From positions 124,001-188,000 of the forward strand of contig NZ_JASCRS010000003.1 in assembly GCF_030010235.1 (NCBI RefSeq): a stretch of 64,000 nt of DNA. Direction: 5' to 3'. Each line of letters starts with the position of its first letter. The stretch's first letter is position 1. The position numbers and the translations under genes are program-made. Of the stretch, positions 15,605 to 24,247 are shown in pieces. Under the pieces are notes generated by a model. The model worked only from the letters and a program-made list of their open reading frames with translations, was not told the origin of the DNA and did no database searches. This stretch comes from Leucobacter sp. UT-8R-CII-1-4. GTDB lineage: Bacteria; Actinomycetota; Actinomycetes; Actinomycetales; Microbacteriaceae.

Positions 15605-17992
15605 ATGGGCAAAAAGATTGCAGTAGTCGGAGGCGGGCCAGCCGGCCTGTACTTCTCGGTGCTTGCGAAGAAGCTCGACCCAAGTCATGAGATCACCGTG
15701 TGGGAACGCAATGCGCCAGACGACACCTTTGGCTTTGGTGTGGTCTTTAGCGATGAAACGCTGAGCGGTATTGAAAACTCTGACCCGGAGTTCTACCGAA
15801 TTACTCAGCAAAACTTCGCGAGGTGGAGCGATATTGATGTGCACTTTGGAGGCGAGGTGCTCACGATAGGTGGCCAGGGTTTTGCCGCATCGAGTCGTAA
15901 ACAACTGCTGTTGCTACTGCAAGACAGAGCGCGTGAGCTCGGTGTCGAATTGCTCTTTCGCACTGAAGCGCCAGACGTTGACGAACTCTCGCGTGACTAC
16001 GACCTGGTGATCGCCTCTGACGGCATCAACTCACGAATTCGTCCGCACTACGCCGAGACGTTCAAACCGAGTCTTGACCCACGCAAGACCAGATTTATGT
16101 GGCTCGGCGTCGATCGCGCGCTCGAAGCATTCACGTTTTACGTGAAACACACCCCCTGGGGCATCATGCAGGTACACGCGTATCCCTATGCAGAAAACGA
16201 AAGCACCTTCCTGGTGGAGATGCCTGAAGACGCCTGGCGCGCGGCCGGTTTTGACGCGAGCGAAGGCAAAGTATTCCCGCCGGGAGTAAACGACGAGGAT
16301 TCGGTCGCCCAGATCGCCGAAATCTTTAGCGAAGAGTTGGACGGCGCGAAACTGCTCACCAACAACTCCAAATGGGTCACCTTTCATACAGTGCGCAATG
16401 AAAAGTGGAGCCACAACAATGTGGTGCTGCTTGGAGATGCGGCGCACACCGCACACTTCTCTATTGGCTCCGGCACCAAGCTCGCCCTCGAAGATGCCCT
16501 CGCCCTCGCAGCGAACATGCACGAACAGCCAGACATCCCATCTGCGCTCGAAGCCTACGAAGCCGAGCGCCGCCCAGTCGTGCTTTCATTGCAGCGTGCA
16601 GCGCAAGCGTCGCTCGAGTGGTTTGAAAACATTGGTCAATATGCCGAACAGGAGCCGGTGCAATTCGCCTTCAACCTGCTGACGCGTTCTCGCCGAATTA
16701 CCTTTGACAACCTGGCGCTGCGCGATCCAGCGTTCGCAAAAGAGGTGCAGGCCGATTTCGCGCGAACTGAAGGTGAAGCCTCGAGCGTCAATACTCCCGC
16801 AATGTTTCAGCCCTATCAGCTGGGCGGCCTGACGCTCAGGAACAGAATTGTTGTGTCTGCCATGGATCAGTACATGGCGCACGAAGGAGTTGTCGGCGAC
16901 TATCACCTCGTGCACCTCGGGTCACGCGCGGTCGGCGGTGCTGGGCTTTTGATGACCGAGATGATCGCACCCTCAGCAGATGGGCGTATTTCGCCAGCGG
17001 ATAGCGGCCTCTACAGTGATGAGCAGCGCGATGCTTGGCGTCGAATTGTTGATTTTGTGCACAGCACGAGCACAGCAAAAATCGGAGCGCAGCTTGGACA
17101 CTCCGGGCGCAAAGGCTCAACAAAGGTGATGTGGGAAGGCATCGATGACCCACTGCCAATCGGTGGCTGGGAAGTCATTTCGCCCTCAGCACTCCCCTAC
17201 GGCCCAGGCAGCAATGTGCCGCGTGAGGCTACGAGAGCTGACCTCGACCGGATTACCGCTGACTATGTCACCGCGACGAAACGAGCCGAAGAAGCGGGAT
17301 TTGACGTACTTGAGCTGCACGCAGCACACGGGTACCTTCTCTCGTCGTTCCTGTCGCCGCTGGCAAATCAGCGCACAGATGAATACGGTGGATCACTCGA
17401 AAACCGGCTGCGCTACCCGCTCGAGGTATTTGACGCAGTGCGCGCCGCCTGGCCAGCAGAGCGGCCCATGATGGTGCGAATCTCAGCGAGCGATTGGGCT
17501 CCGGGAGGGAACACCGACGATGACGCTGTTGCAATTGCAGCTGCATTCATTGAGCATGGGGCCGATGCGATCGATGTCTCATCAGGTCAGGTTGTGAAGC
17601 ATGAGCGACCAGAGTACGGGCGCAGCTATCAAACTCCGTTTGCCGACAAGATTCGAAATCTTGTCTCACGCAGAGCCGGTGCCGGTGTTGTCGCCGTCGG
17701 GGCCATCTCATCGTATGACGATGTGAACTCGATTCTGCTTGCGGGACGTGCCGATCTGATCGCGCTCGGACGCACACACCTTTGGGATCCGCACTGGACG
17801 CTCCACGCCGCGGCAGATCAGGAATACCGCGGTGCTGCAGCCGAATGGATCGATCCGTACCGCGCTGGTCGGCGCAAGCCACCCGTGTCGCGCACCGATG
17901 CGGTGCGACCACGGCTTGAGCTATTGGCGGGAGTCACTGAGGAGCCAACGCACACTCGCTGGGTACACGGAGAAACCGTCGCTATTTCATAG
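15605..17992 (+). CDS. Bifunctional aryl-CoA monooxygenase / old-yellow-enzyme-type reductase (2-aminobenzoyl-CoA or salicylyl-CoA type)
   Basis: A two-domain flavoprotein of 795 residues. Residues 1 to about 385 are an FAD monooxygenase (GGGPAG at 9-14, GDAAHTAHFSIGSGTKLALED later). Residues from about 395 are a TIM-barrel NADH:flavin oxidoreductase (LGGLTLRNRIVVSAM, HAAHGYLLSSFLSPLANQR, DEYGGSLENR). This fusion is the architecture of 2-aminobenzoyl-CoA monooxygenase/reductase from Azoarcus, and of proteins annotated as salicylyl-CoA 5-hydroxylase/oxidoreductase. The expected reaction is O2- and NAD(P)H-dependent 5-hydroxylation of the aryl-CoA, with optional ring reduction. ATG 15605 follows AAAGGA. 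The start lies 92 bp after the thioesterase stop. Substrate choice between anthraniloyl-CoA and salicylyl-CoA is not settled by sequence alone. Confidence 0.88.
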   Translation: MGKKIAVVGGGPAGLYFSVLAKKLDPSHEITVWERNAPDDTFGFGVVFSDETLSGIENSDPEFYRITQQNFARWSDIDVHFGGEVLTIGGQGFAASSRKQLLLLLQDRARELGVELLFRTEAPDVDELSRDYDLVIASDGINSRIRPHYAETFKPSLDPRKTRFMWLGVDRALEAFTFYVKHTPWGIMQVHAYPYAENESTFLVEMPEDAWRAAGFDASEGKVFPPGVNDEDSVAQIAEIFSEELDGAKLLTNNSKWVTFHTVRNEKWSHNNVVLLGDAAHTAHFSIGSGTKLALEDALALAANMHEQPDIPSALEAYEAERRPVVLSLQRAAQASLEWFENIGQYAEQEPVQFAFNLLTRSRRITFDNLALRDPAFAKEVQADFARTEGEASSVNTPAMFQPYQLGGLTLRNRIVVSAMDQYMAHEGVVGDYHLVHLGSRAVGGAGLLMTEMIAPSADGRISPADSGLYSDEQRDAWRRIVDFVHSTSTAKIGAQLGHSGRKGSTKVMWEGIDDPLPIGGWEVISPSALPYGPGSNVPREATRADLDRITADYVTATKRAEEAGFDVLELHAAHGYLLSSFLSPLANQRTDEYGGSLENRLRYPLEVFDAVRAAWPAERPMMVRISASDWAPGGNTDDDAVAIAAAFIEHGADAIDVSSGQVVKHERPEYGRSYQTPFADKIRNLVSRRAGAGVVAVGAISSYDDVNSILLAGRADLIALGRTHLWDPHWTLHAAADQEYRGAAAEWIDPYRAGRRKPPVSRTDAVRPRLELLAGVTEEPTHTRWVHGETVAIS

Positions 17993-18025
17993 CGACGGGA
18001 GTCCCCCACACATCCTGTAAAACCC

Positions 18026-18139
18026 GATCGCCCAGATCGCCAACATCCTGCTAAGATGTAAAGGTTGTCTGGGCGATCCTCATTCTGAGTGAGTCTCCGG
18101 GCACGTGCATAAACACCCTCCTGTCACAGAAATTCTGTG
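18026..18139 (+). promoter_or_regulatory. Structured leader/promoter region ahead of rpsF
   Basis: Long hairpin: GATCGCCCAGA (18026-18036) pairs with TCTGGGCGATC (18068-18078), with an inner CAACATC / GATGT...TTG stem. A second symmetric element, CACAGAAATTCTGTG, is at 18125-18139, about 12 bases before the ribosome binding site AAGGAGG. It could be the ribosomal protein leader known for S6:S18 operons, or the first stem could end transcription from the upstream monooxygenase gene, though no T-run follows. Confidence 0.35.
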
Positions 18140-18169
18140 GCCGCGTAGACCGAAGGAGGTGGGTCAGTA

Positions 18170-18529
18170 ATGCATCCGTACGAACTCATGGTCATCCTCG
18201 ATCCCGGTATCGATGAGCGCACCGTGGCTCCTAGCATCGACAAGTTCCTCGGCGTTATCCGTAACGCTGACGGCGAGGTGCAGGCAGTCGACATCTGGGG
18301 CAAGCGCCGTCTCGCTTACGAGATCAAGAAGCACAGCGAGGGCGTCTACGTCGTCGTAAACTTCACCGCTACCCCCGAGGCAACCGCAGAGCTCGAGCGT
18401 CAGCTTGGCCTCAGCGAGGCAGTCCTCCGCACCAAGGTGCTCCGTTCCGACGAGCTCATCGCACAGCGTGCAGCTCAGGCAAAGCGTGATCAGGCTAAGG
18501 CCGCTCGCGCTGCGAAGCAGGGCGCGTAA
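18170..18529 (+). CDS. rpsF: 30S ribosomal protein S6
   Basis: A 119-residue S6 with the classic opening [16 protein letters not shown] and central [24 protein letters not shown]. Binds 16S rRNA in the platform together with S18, encoded two genes downstream. A strong ribosome binding site (AAGGAGGTGGGTCAGTA) precedes ATG. The lysine/alanine-rich C-terminal extension ([19 protein letters not shown]) is common in actinobacteria. First gene of rpsF-ssb-rpsR-rplI. Confidence 0.98.
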   Translation: MHPYELMVILDPGIDERTVAPSIDKFLGVIRNADGEVQAVDIWGKRRLAYEIKKHSEGVYVVVNFTATPEATAELERQLGLSEAVLRTKVLRSDELIAQRAAQAKRDQAKAARAAKQGA

Positions 18530-18532
18530 GTC

Positions 18533-19069
18533 ATGGCCGGCGAGACCGTGATCACGGTGGTGGGCAACCTCACCGCTGATCCCGAGATGCGGTACACCAA
18601 CAGCGGTGTGCCCTTCGCGTCGTTCACGATCGCTTCGACCCCCCGCACTTTTGATCGTCAGTCAAATGAGTGGAAGGACGGCGAAGCGCTGTTCCTTCGC
18701 GCAACTGTCTGGCGTGAGTTCGCTGAGCACGTAGCTAATTCGCTGACCAAGGGTATGCGCGTCATTGCACGCGGCAACCTGCGTCAGCGCAGCTACGACG
18801 ATAAGGACGGTCAGCGTCGTACGAGCTATGAGCTCGATATTGACGAGATCGGCCCATCGCTGCGTTACGCCACCGCTCAGGTGACGCGTGCGCAGTCACG
18901 CGGACAGGGCGGCGGTTTCGGTGGCGGTCAGCCCGCAGGGCAGAGCGATTGGGGTCGTCCAGCGGCGCCGCAGGCAAACGACAACCCATGGGGCAACCCG
19001 GGTGGTCAGCCAGCTGCACCACAGGGCGGCGGTTTCGGCTCGGGCTTCGACGACGAGCAGCCTTTCTAA
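18533..19069 (+). CDS. ssb: Single-stranded DNA-binding protein
   Basis: The 178-residue SSB starts with an N-terminal OB fold ([33 protein letters not shown], about 1-110), followed by a flexible Gly/Gln/Pro-rich linker and the acidic tip FDDEQPF that recruits replication and repair proteins. It begins 3 bp after rpsF, the standard arrangement, which couples SSB supply to ribosomal protein transcription. Length is normal for actinobacterial SSB. Confidence 0.98.
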   Translation: MAGETVITVVGNLTADPEMRYTNSGVPFASFTIASTPRTFDRQSNEWKDGEALFLRATVWREFAEHVANSLTKGMRVIARGNLRQRSYDDKDGQRRTSYELDIDEIGPSLRYATAQVTRAQSRGQGGGFGGGQPAGQSDWGRPAAPQANDNPWGNPGGQPAAPQGGGFGSGFDDEQPF

Positions 19070-19112
19070 TTAGCTTCGCCCGGTAACGGGCATATACGAA
19101 AAGAGATTCATC

Positions 19113-19373
19113 ATGGCAGGTAAGGCAAGCGGCGCAGGCCGCAAGCCGGGTCGCGGTAAGAACGCTAAGGTCGCCGCACCCGCAAAGAAGCAGACCGTGG
19201 GCGTCATCGATTACAAGGATGTCGCAACGCTCCGCAAGTTCATTTCTGAGCGCGGCAAGATCCGCGCCCGTCGCATCACCGGTGTGTCGGTACAGGAGCA
19301 GCGACTGATCGCGAAGGCAGTGAAGAACGCCCGCGAGATGGCTCTGCTCCCCTACGCCGGCAGCGGCCGCTAA
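19113..19373 (+). CDS. rpsR: 30S ribosomal protein S18
   Basis: An 86-residue S18: an Ala/Lys/Gly-rich N-terminus, then [49 protein letters not shown], the conserved core. It has no CxxC motif, so it is a zinc-independent (C-minus) form. Third gene of the operon, 43 bp after ssb, with AAGAGA upstream. Confidence 0.97.
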   Translation: MAGKASGAGRKPGRGKNAKVAAPAKKQTVGVIDYKDVATLRKFISERGKIRARRITGVSVQEQRLIAKAVKNAREMALLPYAGSGR

Positions 19374-19384
19374 GGAGGAGAATC

Positions 19385-19834
19385 ATGGCAAAGGTGATTC
19401 TGACTAATGAAGTTCTGGGTCTCGGCAGTGCCGGTGACGTGGTCGAGGTAAAGAACGGCTACGCCCGTAACTACCTCGTTCCTCAGGGCTACGCTGTGCA
19501 CTGGACTCGCGGTGGCGAGGCTCAGGTTGCTCAGATCCGTAAGGCTCGCGAGGCTCGCGCACTGGCTTCGGTAGAAGACGCACAGGCACTCAAGGCAAAG
19601 CTGCAGGAGAACAAGATTCGCCTGTTCGCTAAGACTGGTGCTGAGGGTCGTCTCTTCGGTTCGATCAAGCCTGCTGCAGTGGCTTCTGCTGTTGCTGAGG
19701 CTGGCGTTGGCGAGATCGACAAGCGCAAGATCACTCTTCCAGTGATCAAGACGACTGGCGAGTACAACGCAACCATCCACCTGCACGAGGGCGTTGACGC
19801 AAAGGTCACGCTTCAGGTGATCGCAGCTCGCTAA
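19385..19834 (+). CDS. rplI: 50S ribosomal protein L9
   Basis: The 149-residue L9 shows the signature [25 protein letters not shown] in the N-terminal rRNA-binding domain, a central helix, and a C-terminal domain ending TLQVIAAR. It begins 11 bp after rpsR, with TAAGGAGG overlapping the rpsR stop as ribosome binding site. Last gene before the operon terminator. Confidence 0.98.
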   Translation: MAKVILTNEVLGLGSAGDVVEVKNGYARNYLVPQGYAVHWTRGGEAQVAQIRKAREARALASVEDAQALKAKLQENKIRLFAKTGAEGRLFGSIKPAAVASAVAEAGVGEIDKRKITLPVIKTTGEYNATIHLHEGVDAKVTLQVIAAR

Positions 19835-19846
19835 TTCGAGCAGCAA

Positions 19847-19890
19847 AAAAGCGGGGTTGCACTTCGGTGCAGTCCCGCTTTTGCGTTTTT
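19847..19890 (+). terminator. Terminator of the rpsF operon
   Basis: A 16-bp stem (19847-19862 / 19867-19882) with TTCG tetraloop and two G-U pairs, followed by TTTT, GCG and TTTTT. Confidence 0.92.
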
Positions 19891-19973
19891 GGCCCTGATG
19901 CACCCAGACACTCATTGTTTACTTGAGGGTTGCGTAACGACAACTTCCGCGGATTTCCGTGGGTAATAGGCAG

Positions 19974-20229
19974 TTGTCCAAATATATCTCGCGGCGTGTC
20001 GCGAAACACTTGACAAGCCGAGATTTTTAGGGTGTTTGTCCACAGGTGAAGTTCCCAGGCAAGGTTAAAGCTGCACCTGAGACTTGAATAACTCCACAGG
20101 CAATATTTATCAAAATCCCTGATCAAGTGGAATTAATGCAATGCTGCAGAAAAGTTCTCCACAAGTTATCCCCAGAAGTGTGAATAACACGCGGGGAAAT
20201 GTGGTGAGTTATCCACGAAGTTATCCACA
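19974..20229 (+). promoter_or_regulatory. DnaA-box cluster in the rplI-dnaB intergenic region
   Basis: The 525-bp gap between rplI and dnaB holds seven DnaA-box-like 9-mers: TTGTCCAAA (19974), TTGTCCACA (20036), TTCTCCACA (20155), TTATCCCCA (20166), TTATTCACA on the minus strand (20179-20187), TTATCCACG (20209) and TTATCCACA (20221). Two are perfect consensus forms and the rest differ at one position. An AT-rich stretch (about 20080-20145) lies among them. No gene was found in the gap. Likely DnaA binding, possibly to control dnaB or titrate DnaA. Confidence 0.7.
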
Positions 20230-20359
20230 GGCTGCTCTGTGCCTCATTTGCCGCCACGAACGAAGCCCTCTAGCGTGAATGTCGGAGGTCTGGTGTCTAC
20301 TGGGTGAACGTCAGGCGTATCTGCCCACTCGGCCACACCTCCCACGAAAGGAGAACGGA

Positions 20360-21742
20360 TTGTCGATCTCGCATCTCGGCATCCCCGAGGCACCCCCGGA
20401 GTACGGCGACGACTCTCGTGGCTTTGAGCGCGTGCCACCGCACGACCTGCTCGCTGAACAGAGCGTGCTCGGCGGCATGTTGCTTTCGAAAGACGCCGTC
20501 GCCGATGTGACCGGCCAGTTGCGGCCGGGAGACTTCTACGTACCAAAGCACGAAGTCATCTATGAGGCCGTGCTCACGCTCTACTCGCAGGGCGATCCAA
20601 CTGACGTAATTACGGTGACCGACCAGCTGACCAAGTCCGGTGACCTTCAACGTGCCGGCGGCGTTGAGTACCTGCACACACTCACGAGCATTGTGCCGAC
20701 AGCGGCAAACGCTAGTTTCTACGCAGAGATCGTCGCAGAGAAGGCGCTGCTGCGTCGCCTGGTCGAAGCCGGCACCAGAATTACCGCAATGGGCTACGCG
20801 GGTGAGGGCGAGGCTGTCGACCTTGTGAACACGGCACAGGCCGAGATCTACACGGTCACCGGTGCCGACCAAGCCGAAGATTATGTCACGCTCTCACTTG
20901 CCGTTGACGCCGCTTTCGAAGAGATCTCAAAGGCCCGCGACACCCCTGAAGGCATGTTGGGTGTGCCAACCGGCTTTAGTGAGCTGGATGCACTGACAAA
21001 CGGCTTTGCGGGCGGTCAGATGATTATCATCGCGGCTCGCCCGGCAATGGGTAAGTCAACGCTCGCTCTCGACGTTGCGCGAAACGCTTCTGTGCACGCC
21101 GACGCACCGACCGTATTCTTCTCCCTTGAGATGGGCCGTGCTGAGATTGCAATGCGATTGCTCTCGGCTGAGGCGTCTGTACCGCTACAAACGCTCCGCA
21201 AGGGAACGCTCGACAATCGAGATTTTCAGAAGCTCGCAGCCACGCAGGCTCGCATTGCAGAAAAGCCGCTCTTCATCGACGACAGCCCAAACCTGACCCT
21301 CGTCGAGATTCGGGCAAAGTGTCGGCGTCTGAAGCAGCAACACGGTCTCAAGATGGTTGTTATTGACTATCTGCAGTTGCTCTCTTCTGGCAAAAAATCA
21401 GAGAGCCGTCAGCAAGAGGTCTCGGAGTTTTCACGTTCGCTCAAGCTGCTTTCAAAAGAGCTTGAGGTTCCGGTTGTTGCACTGTCACAGCTGAACCGTG
21501 CTTCTGAACAGCGTGCTGACAAGATGCCAGCGATTAGCGACCTCCGTGAATCGGGTTCGCTTGAGCAGGACGCCGACATGGTCATTCTGCTGCACCGTGA
21601 GGCAGCGGGAGACCGAGATAGCCCACGCGCCGGTGAAGCAGACTTTATTCTCGCGAAGCAACGTAACGGACCCACCGGCATCGTGACGGTGGCGTTCCAG
21701 GGTCACTACTCCCGTTTCGCCGATATGCCATCAGGCCTATAG
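20360..21742 (+). CDS. dnaB: Replicative DNA helicase DnaB
   Basis: Hexameric helicase of the replication fork, 460 residues from the chosen start. The N-terminal domain has PHDLLAEQSVLGGMLL. The RecA-like C-terminal domain has Walker A RPAMGKST at about 227-234, Walker B VVIDYLQLL and the family motif DLRESGSLEQDADMVILLHR. No intein is present. I selected TTG 20360 because AAGGAG (20348-20353) lies 6 bases upstream and the protein then starts at the normal place; upstream ATG 20279 lacks a ribosome binding site. The leader contains the DnaA-box cluster. Confidence 0.96.
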   Translation: MSISHLGIPEAPPEYGDDSRGFERVPPHDLLAEQSVLGGMLLSKDAVADVTGQLRPGDFYVPKHEVIYEAVLTLYSQGDPTDVITVTDQLTKSGDLQRAGGVEYLHTLTSIVPTAANASFYAEIVAEKALLRRLVEAGTRITAMGYAGEGEAVDLVNTAQAEIYTVTGADQAEDYVTLSLAVDAAFEEISKARDTPEGMLGVPTGFSELDALTNGFAGGQMIIIAARPAMGKSTLALDVARNASVHADAPTVFFSLEMGRAEIAMRLLSAEASVPLQTLRKGTLDNRDFQKLAATQARIAEKPLFIDDSPNLTLVEIRAKCRRLKQQHGLKMVVIDYLQLLSSGKKSESRQQEVSEFSRSLKLLSKELEVPVVALSQLNRASEQRADKMPAISDLRESGSLEQDADMVILLHREAAGDRDSPRAGEADFILAKQRNGPTGIVTVAFQGHYSRFADMPSGL

Positions 21743-21870
21743 CTCAGAGTCAGAACCAGCTCAAAGCCTTACCGGCGGAGACGTGTTGCTCACTCGGCGA
21801 GGTGCTGAGCTCCCTTGTAGATAAGGGGGAGTAGACTGTGTTTGATATGAACAGGGATACGGAGGCGGGG

Positions 21871-22446
21871 ATGAAGCGAGAACTTGCGGCTGAGGCATCT
21901 CACGAGGCTCGCGCACTTCGCACCGCGCACTTGATTCGTGCGGCGGTACTGGTTGTTATCGGTGTGGCTATTGCCTTCACCGCTCCTCTGCACAGCCAGT
22001 TCGAGTTCAACATTTGGGTGCTCGGGGTTGGCTTTGTGCTGATCGGCGCGGCAACCCTGCTGGAATACTCGGCAGCTCGCGGAACCAACGAAAGCTGGTG
22101 GATCGCGGCCCGCGCCGTAGTTGCTTTCGCTGCGGCTGGCTCGCTGATCGCCGTCACCGACACCACCACCCTTGCGTTGATCGTTGCCATTTGGGCTCTG
22201 CTCACCGCTCTGATCACCACGATGCGTCTTGTGCGCAAGACGCAGCCGCCCCGCGTTGCGCTGCCGTCACTGCTACTGAGCGTGGCGCTTGCGGCTGCCA
22301 CGCTCATGACGAGCTCGGATCCGATCGCAGTGATCGGCTTCTTCGGCGCGTACGCAATTGTTCGAGGTGTCTTCCTCGCGATTGCCGCCCTTGATACCCG
22401 TGAGGCAAGCGCCCCGGTATCGGTTGTGACCCAAGAGACTAACTAA
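21871..22446 (+). CDS. Multi-pass membrane protein, DUF308-like, function unknown
   Basis: A 191-residue protein with six predicted membrane segments in three pairs (around 22-42, 50-70, 82-102, 105-125, 137-155 and 160-180), spaced as in the small HdeD/DUF308-like proteins. I do not recognise a specific function. ATG 21871 follows GGAGG by 5 bases and is preferred to GTG 21838. The next gene starts 20 bp later, on the same strand, and also encodes a membrane protein, so the two are probably co-transcribed. Confidence 0.75.
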   Translation: MKRELAAEASHEARALRTAHLIRAAVLVVIGVAIAFTAPLHSQFEFNIWVLGVGFVLIGAATLLEYSAARGTNESWWIAARAVVAFAAAGSLIAVTDTTTLALIVAIWALLTALITTMRLVRKTQPPRVALPSLLLSVALAAATLMTSSDPIAVIGFFGAYAIVRGVFLAIAALDTREASAPVSVVTQETN

Positions 22447-22466
22447 AAGAGCAACTGGAACTGAAG

Positions 22467-22769
22467 ATGACTGACCAAAACCAGCCTGATCCGAACCCAC
22501 TCGAGCCAACCCGTCGCGATCGTTTGCGTCCGCTTGAGCTCGTTGGTTTCTCTGGAGTACTGGCGGTATTTGCTGGCCTCATTGTGATGCTGGTGTTGCG
22601 CACCCCAGAGGGCATTGTGGACTTCGCGAAGGCCGGCATTGTTGCGGTGATTGTCTTCATCGTCGCCCTGGTAACCCTCGCGCTGATCGGTCTCGGCGGA
22701 AAGCCAAGCGACGACGACGTTGAGGCGCGCAAGGATCTGCAGCAGCCCGACAAGGGCAACTGGCACTAA
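22467..22769 (+). CDS. Small two-helix membrane protein, function unknown
   Basis: A 100-residue protein: a polar proline-rich N-terminus (DQNQPDPNPLEPTRRDRLRP), two membrane helices (about 27-47 and 54-76) and an acidic tail (SDDDVEARKDLQQPDKGNWH). It follows the preceding membrane protein by 20 bp with a modest ribosome binding site (AACTGGAACTGAAG). Similar small proteins are common in Microbacteriaceae, often without an assigned role. Confidence 0.7.
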   Translation: MTDQNQPDPNPLEPTRRDRLRPLELVGFSGVLAVFAGLIVMLVLRTPEGIVDFAKAGIVAVIVFIVALVTLALIGLGGKPSDDDVEARKDLQQPDKGNWH

Positions 22770-22821
22770 GTCCAGATATTCGCAACACCCGGTGCTGTGC
22801 CGCCGAGTAAGCGAATGCTGA

Positions 22822-23331
22822 TCACTGACGCTGGGCGCGGGGGAGTCTCGCCCAAGACCTGGCATCTCGGCTAGAAAGCGCGAGCAGCACAAGAATATCG
22901 AGTGCGAGCGTGAGCAGAGTGGTGTCGATCGTGATCTTCTCGCCGTTTGCGAAATAGCCGACAGCTGACGTAATGATGCTGAAGGTGACACCAAAAAGCT
23001 CCACTAGGCGAGCCCAATTGCTACCCCGGTACACAAGCGTCGCGATCGACATCGAGACAATCGACGCCAAGCCGCCAAAAGCGATTACCACCCAGAGAGC
23101 GAAGCTGCTGATCTCGCCGCTGAGGCCCTCTTCTGCGGCGACCGTCGGCCACGCCAAATAAAAGCCCGCCAGCCAAAAGAGGCCGACAAACCCACGCGCA
23201 AACACAAAAAAGGCGCCGAGCGAGGTTGAAATTGGGCGCTTCTCTACAGCGACATGAGAGCCCTCAGACCGGGTGAGCAGCAAGTCGACTGGCTCACTCG
23301 CCCTTCGTTTTCTGGTTTCCTGCTCAGGCAT
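22822..23331 (-). CDS. Four-helix membrane protein, function unknown
   Basis: A 169-residue protein with four membrane helices (about 38-58, 76-98, 105-122, 130-150), a charged N-terminus and a basic C-terminus (SSRDARSWARLPRAQRQ). It overlaps the upstream LssY_C gene by 8 bp on the same strand, so the two are translationally coupled. The basic tail after the last helix suggests a cytoplasmic end. No family recognised. Confidence 0.75.
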   Translation of the reverse strand: MPEQETRKRRASEPVDLLLTRSEGSHVAVEKRPISTSLGAFFVFARGFVGLFWLAGFYLAWPTVAAEEGLSGEISSFALWVVIAFGGLASIVSMSIATLVYRGSNWARLVELFGVTFSIITSAVGYFANGEKITIDTTLLTLALDILVLLALSSRDARSWARLPRAQRQ

Positions 23332-24193
23332 CGCGATCCACCGCCGAAGTCTTGAGAGGGCTGAGGTCTATGACCGGTAGATGCCCGTCGGTGCGGATGC
23401 TATCGCCGCCGCCGTTTCGGGAATGATAGCCGGTCGAGAATTCGCGGAGCACATGCAACTCTGATTCTGGGTGAGCTTCTTGAACGCTCGCAATGATGTG
23501 GTCGCGTTCGATATCAATGTCAGCTTCAATCTTGTGAGTAACCTGCAGCGTGAAGAGAGAGAAGCCGACCGCTCGATCGAAAGTACCGGCGGCGAGCCAA
23601 TCAACCCGAGTACCGCCCGGCAGTAGCCAATCGTCAGGAGTGCGCCAGAACCGAACATGGTGTCGCTTCGCGGGGTTGCCCTCGACTTCTTGTTGATAAG
23701 CAAAATCCTGTTTGCGACCGAAGAGAAACAGCGGGCTCACGGGGGCTTCGTCGTAGCTTTTTCGTGTGACGGTCGAGGCGATGATGCGCCAGGAAGACTT
23801 CAGAGTGACATCGTCGGCAAGTGTCCATGAAGCATTGCTCATTGCTTGGTGCAATTGGGTCTCATCGCCGAGGAGGGCAAGGTTGATCGGATCGCCGAGC
23901 AATCCATCGCTCGTGCGAGTACGGCCAATAAAGTAGTCGGGCACGTAAATCGTCGTGAGCATGCGGTGAAGTCGGGGGAGCGCCAGATAGGCGAGCATGC
24001 CCCAGAACACTATGAAGACTGGAATGCCCCACCAGCCAGTGTGAAAGCTCTCGTTGAGAAGCAACCACGCAAACCAGACGGCCGCGAGGCCAGCGAATAC
24101 AAAAAAGAACTGATCAAGTGCGGTAAGCACAGAAACTCGACGCCGCGGTTCGTTCGGGGGCGTCGATGTACTGCGCTCTGCACGCTTGGTCAT
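23324..24193 (-). CDS. LssY C-terminal-domain membrane protein
   Basis: A 289-residue protein with two N-terminal membrane helices (about 22-42 and 52-72), followed by a soluble domain I recognise as LssY_C: RFWRTPDDWLLPGGTRVDWLAAG, then FDRAVGFSLFTLQVTHKIEADIDIERDHI. In DedA/PAP2-associated LssY proteins this domain accompanies lipid phosphatases; alone, its role is unknown, though a lipid- or envelope-related function is likely. I chose ATG at 24193 (MTKRAERS). The downstream four-helix protein gene overlaps it. Confidence 0.75.
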   Translation of the reverse strand: MTKRAERSTSTPPNEPRRRVSVLTALDQFFFVFAGLAAVWFAWLLLNESFHTGWWGIPVFIVFWGMLAYLALPRLHRMLTTIYVPDYFIGRTRTSDGLLGDPINLALLGDETQLHQAMSNASWTLADDVTLKSSWRIIASTVTRKSYDEAPVSPLFLFGRKQDFAYQQEVEGNPAKRHHVRFWRTPDDWLLPGGTRVDWLAAGTFDRAVGFSLFTLQVTHKIEADIDIERDHIIASVQEAHPESELHVLREFSTGYHSRNGGGDSIRTDGHLPVIDLSPLKTSAVDRDA

Positions 24194-24247
24194 GACTTCA
24201 TGGTAGCGATTCAAGCGGCAAATGTGGCCCGCAGTGTGCGGACTGGT

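Noticed and set aside
19835..20359. Possible chromosomal origin (oriC)
   Set aside because: DnaA boxes are present, but dnaA and dnaN, which flank actinobacterial origins, are not. I report it as a DnaA-box cluster only.
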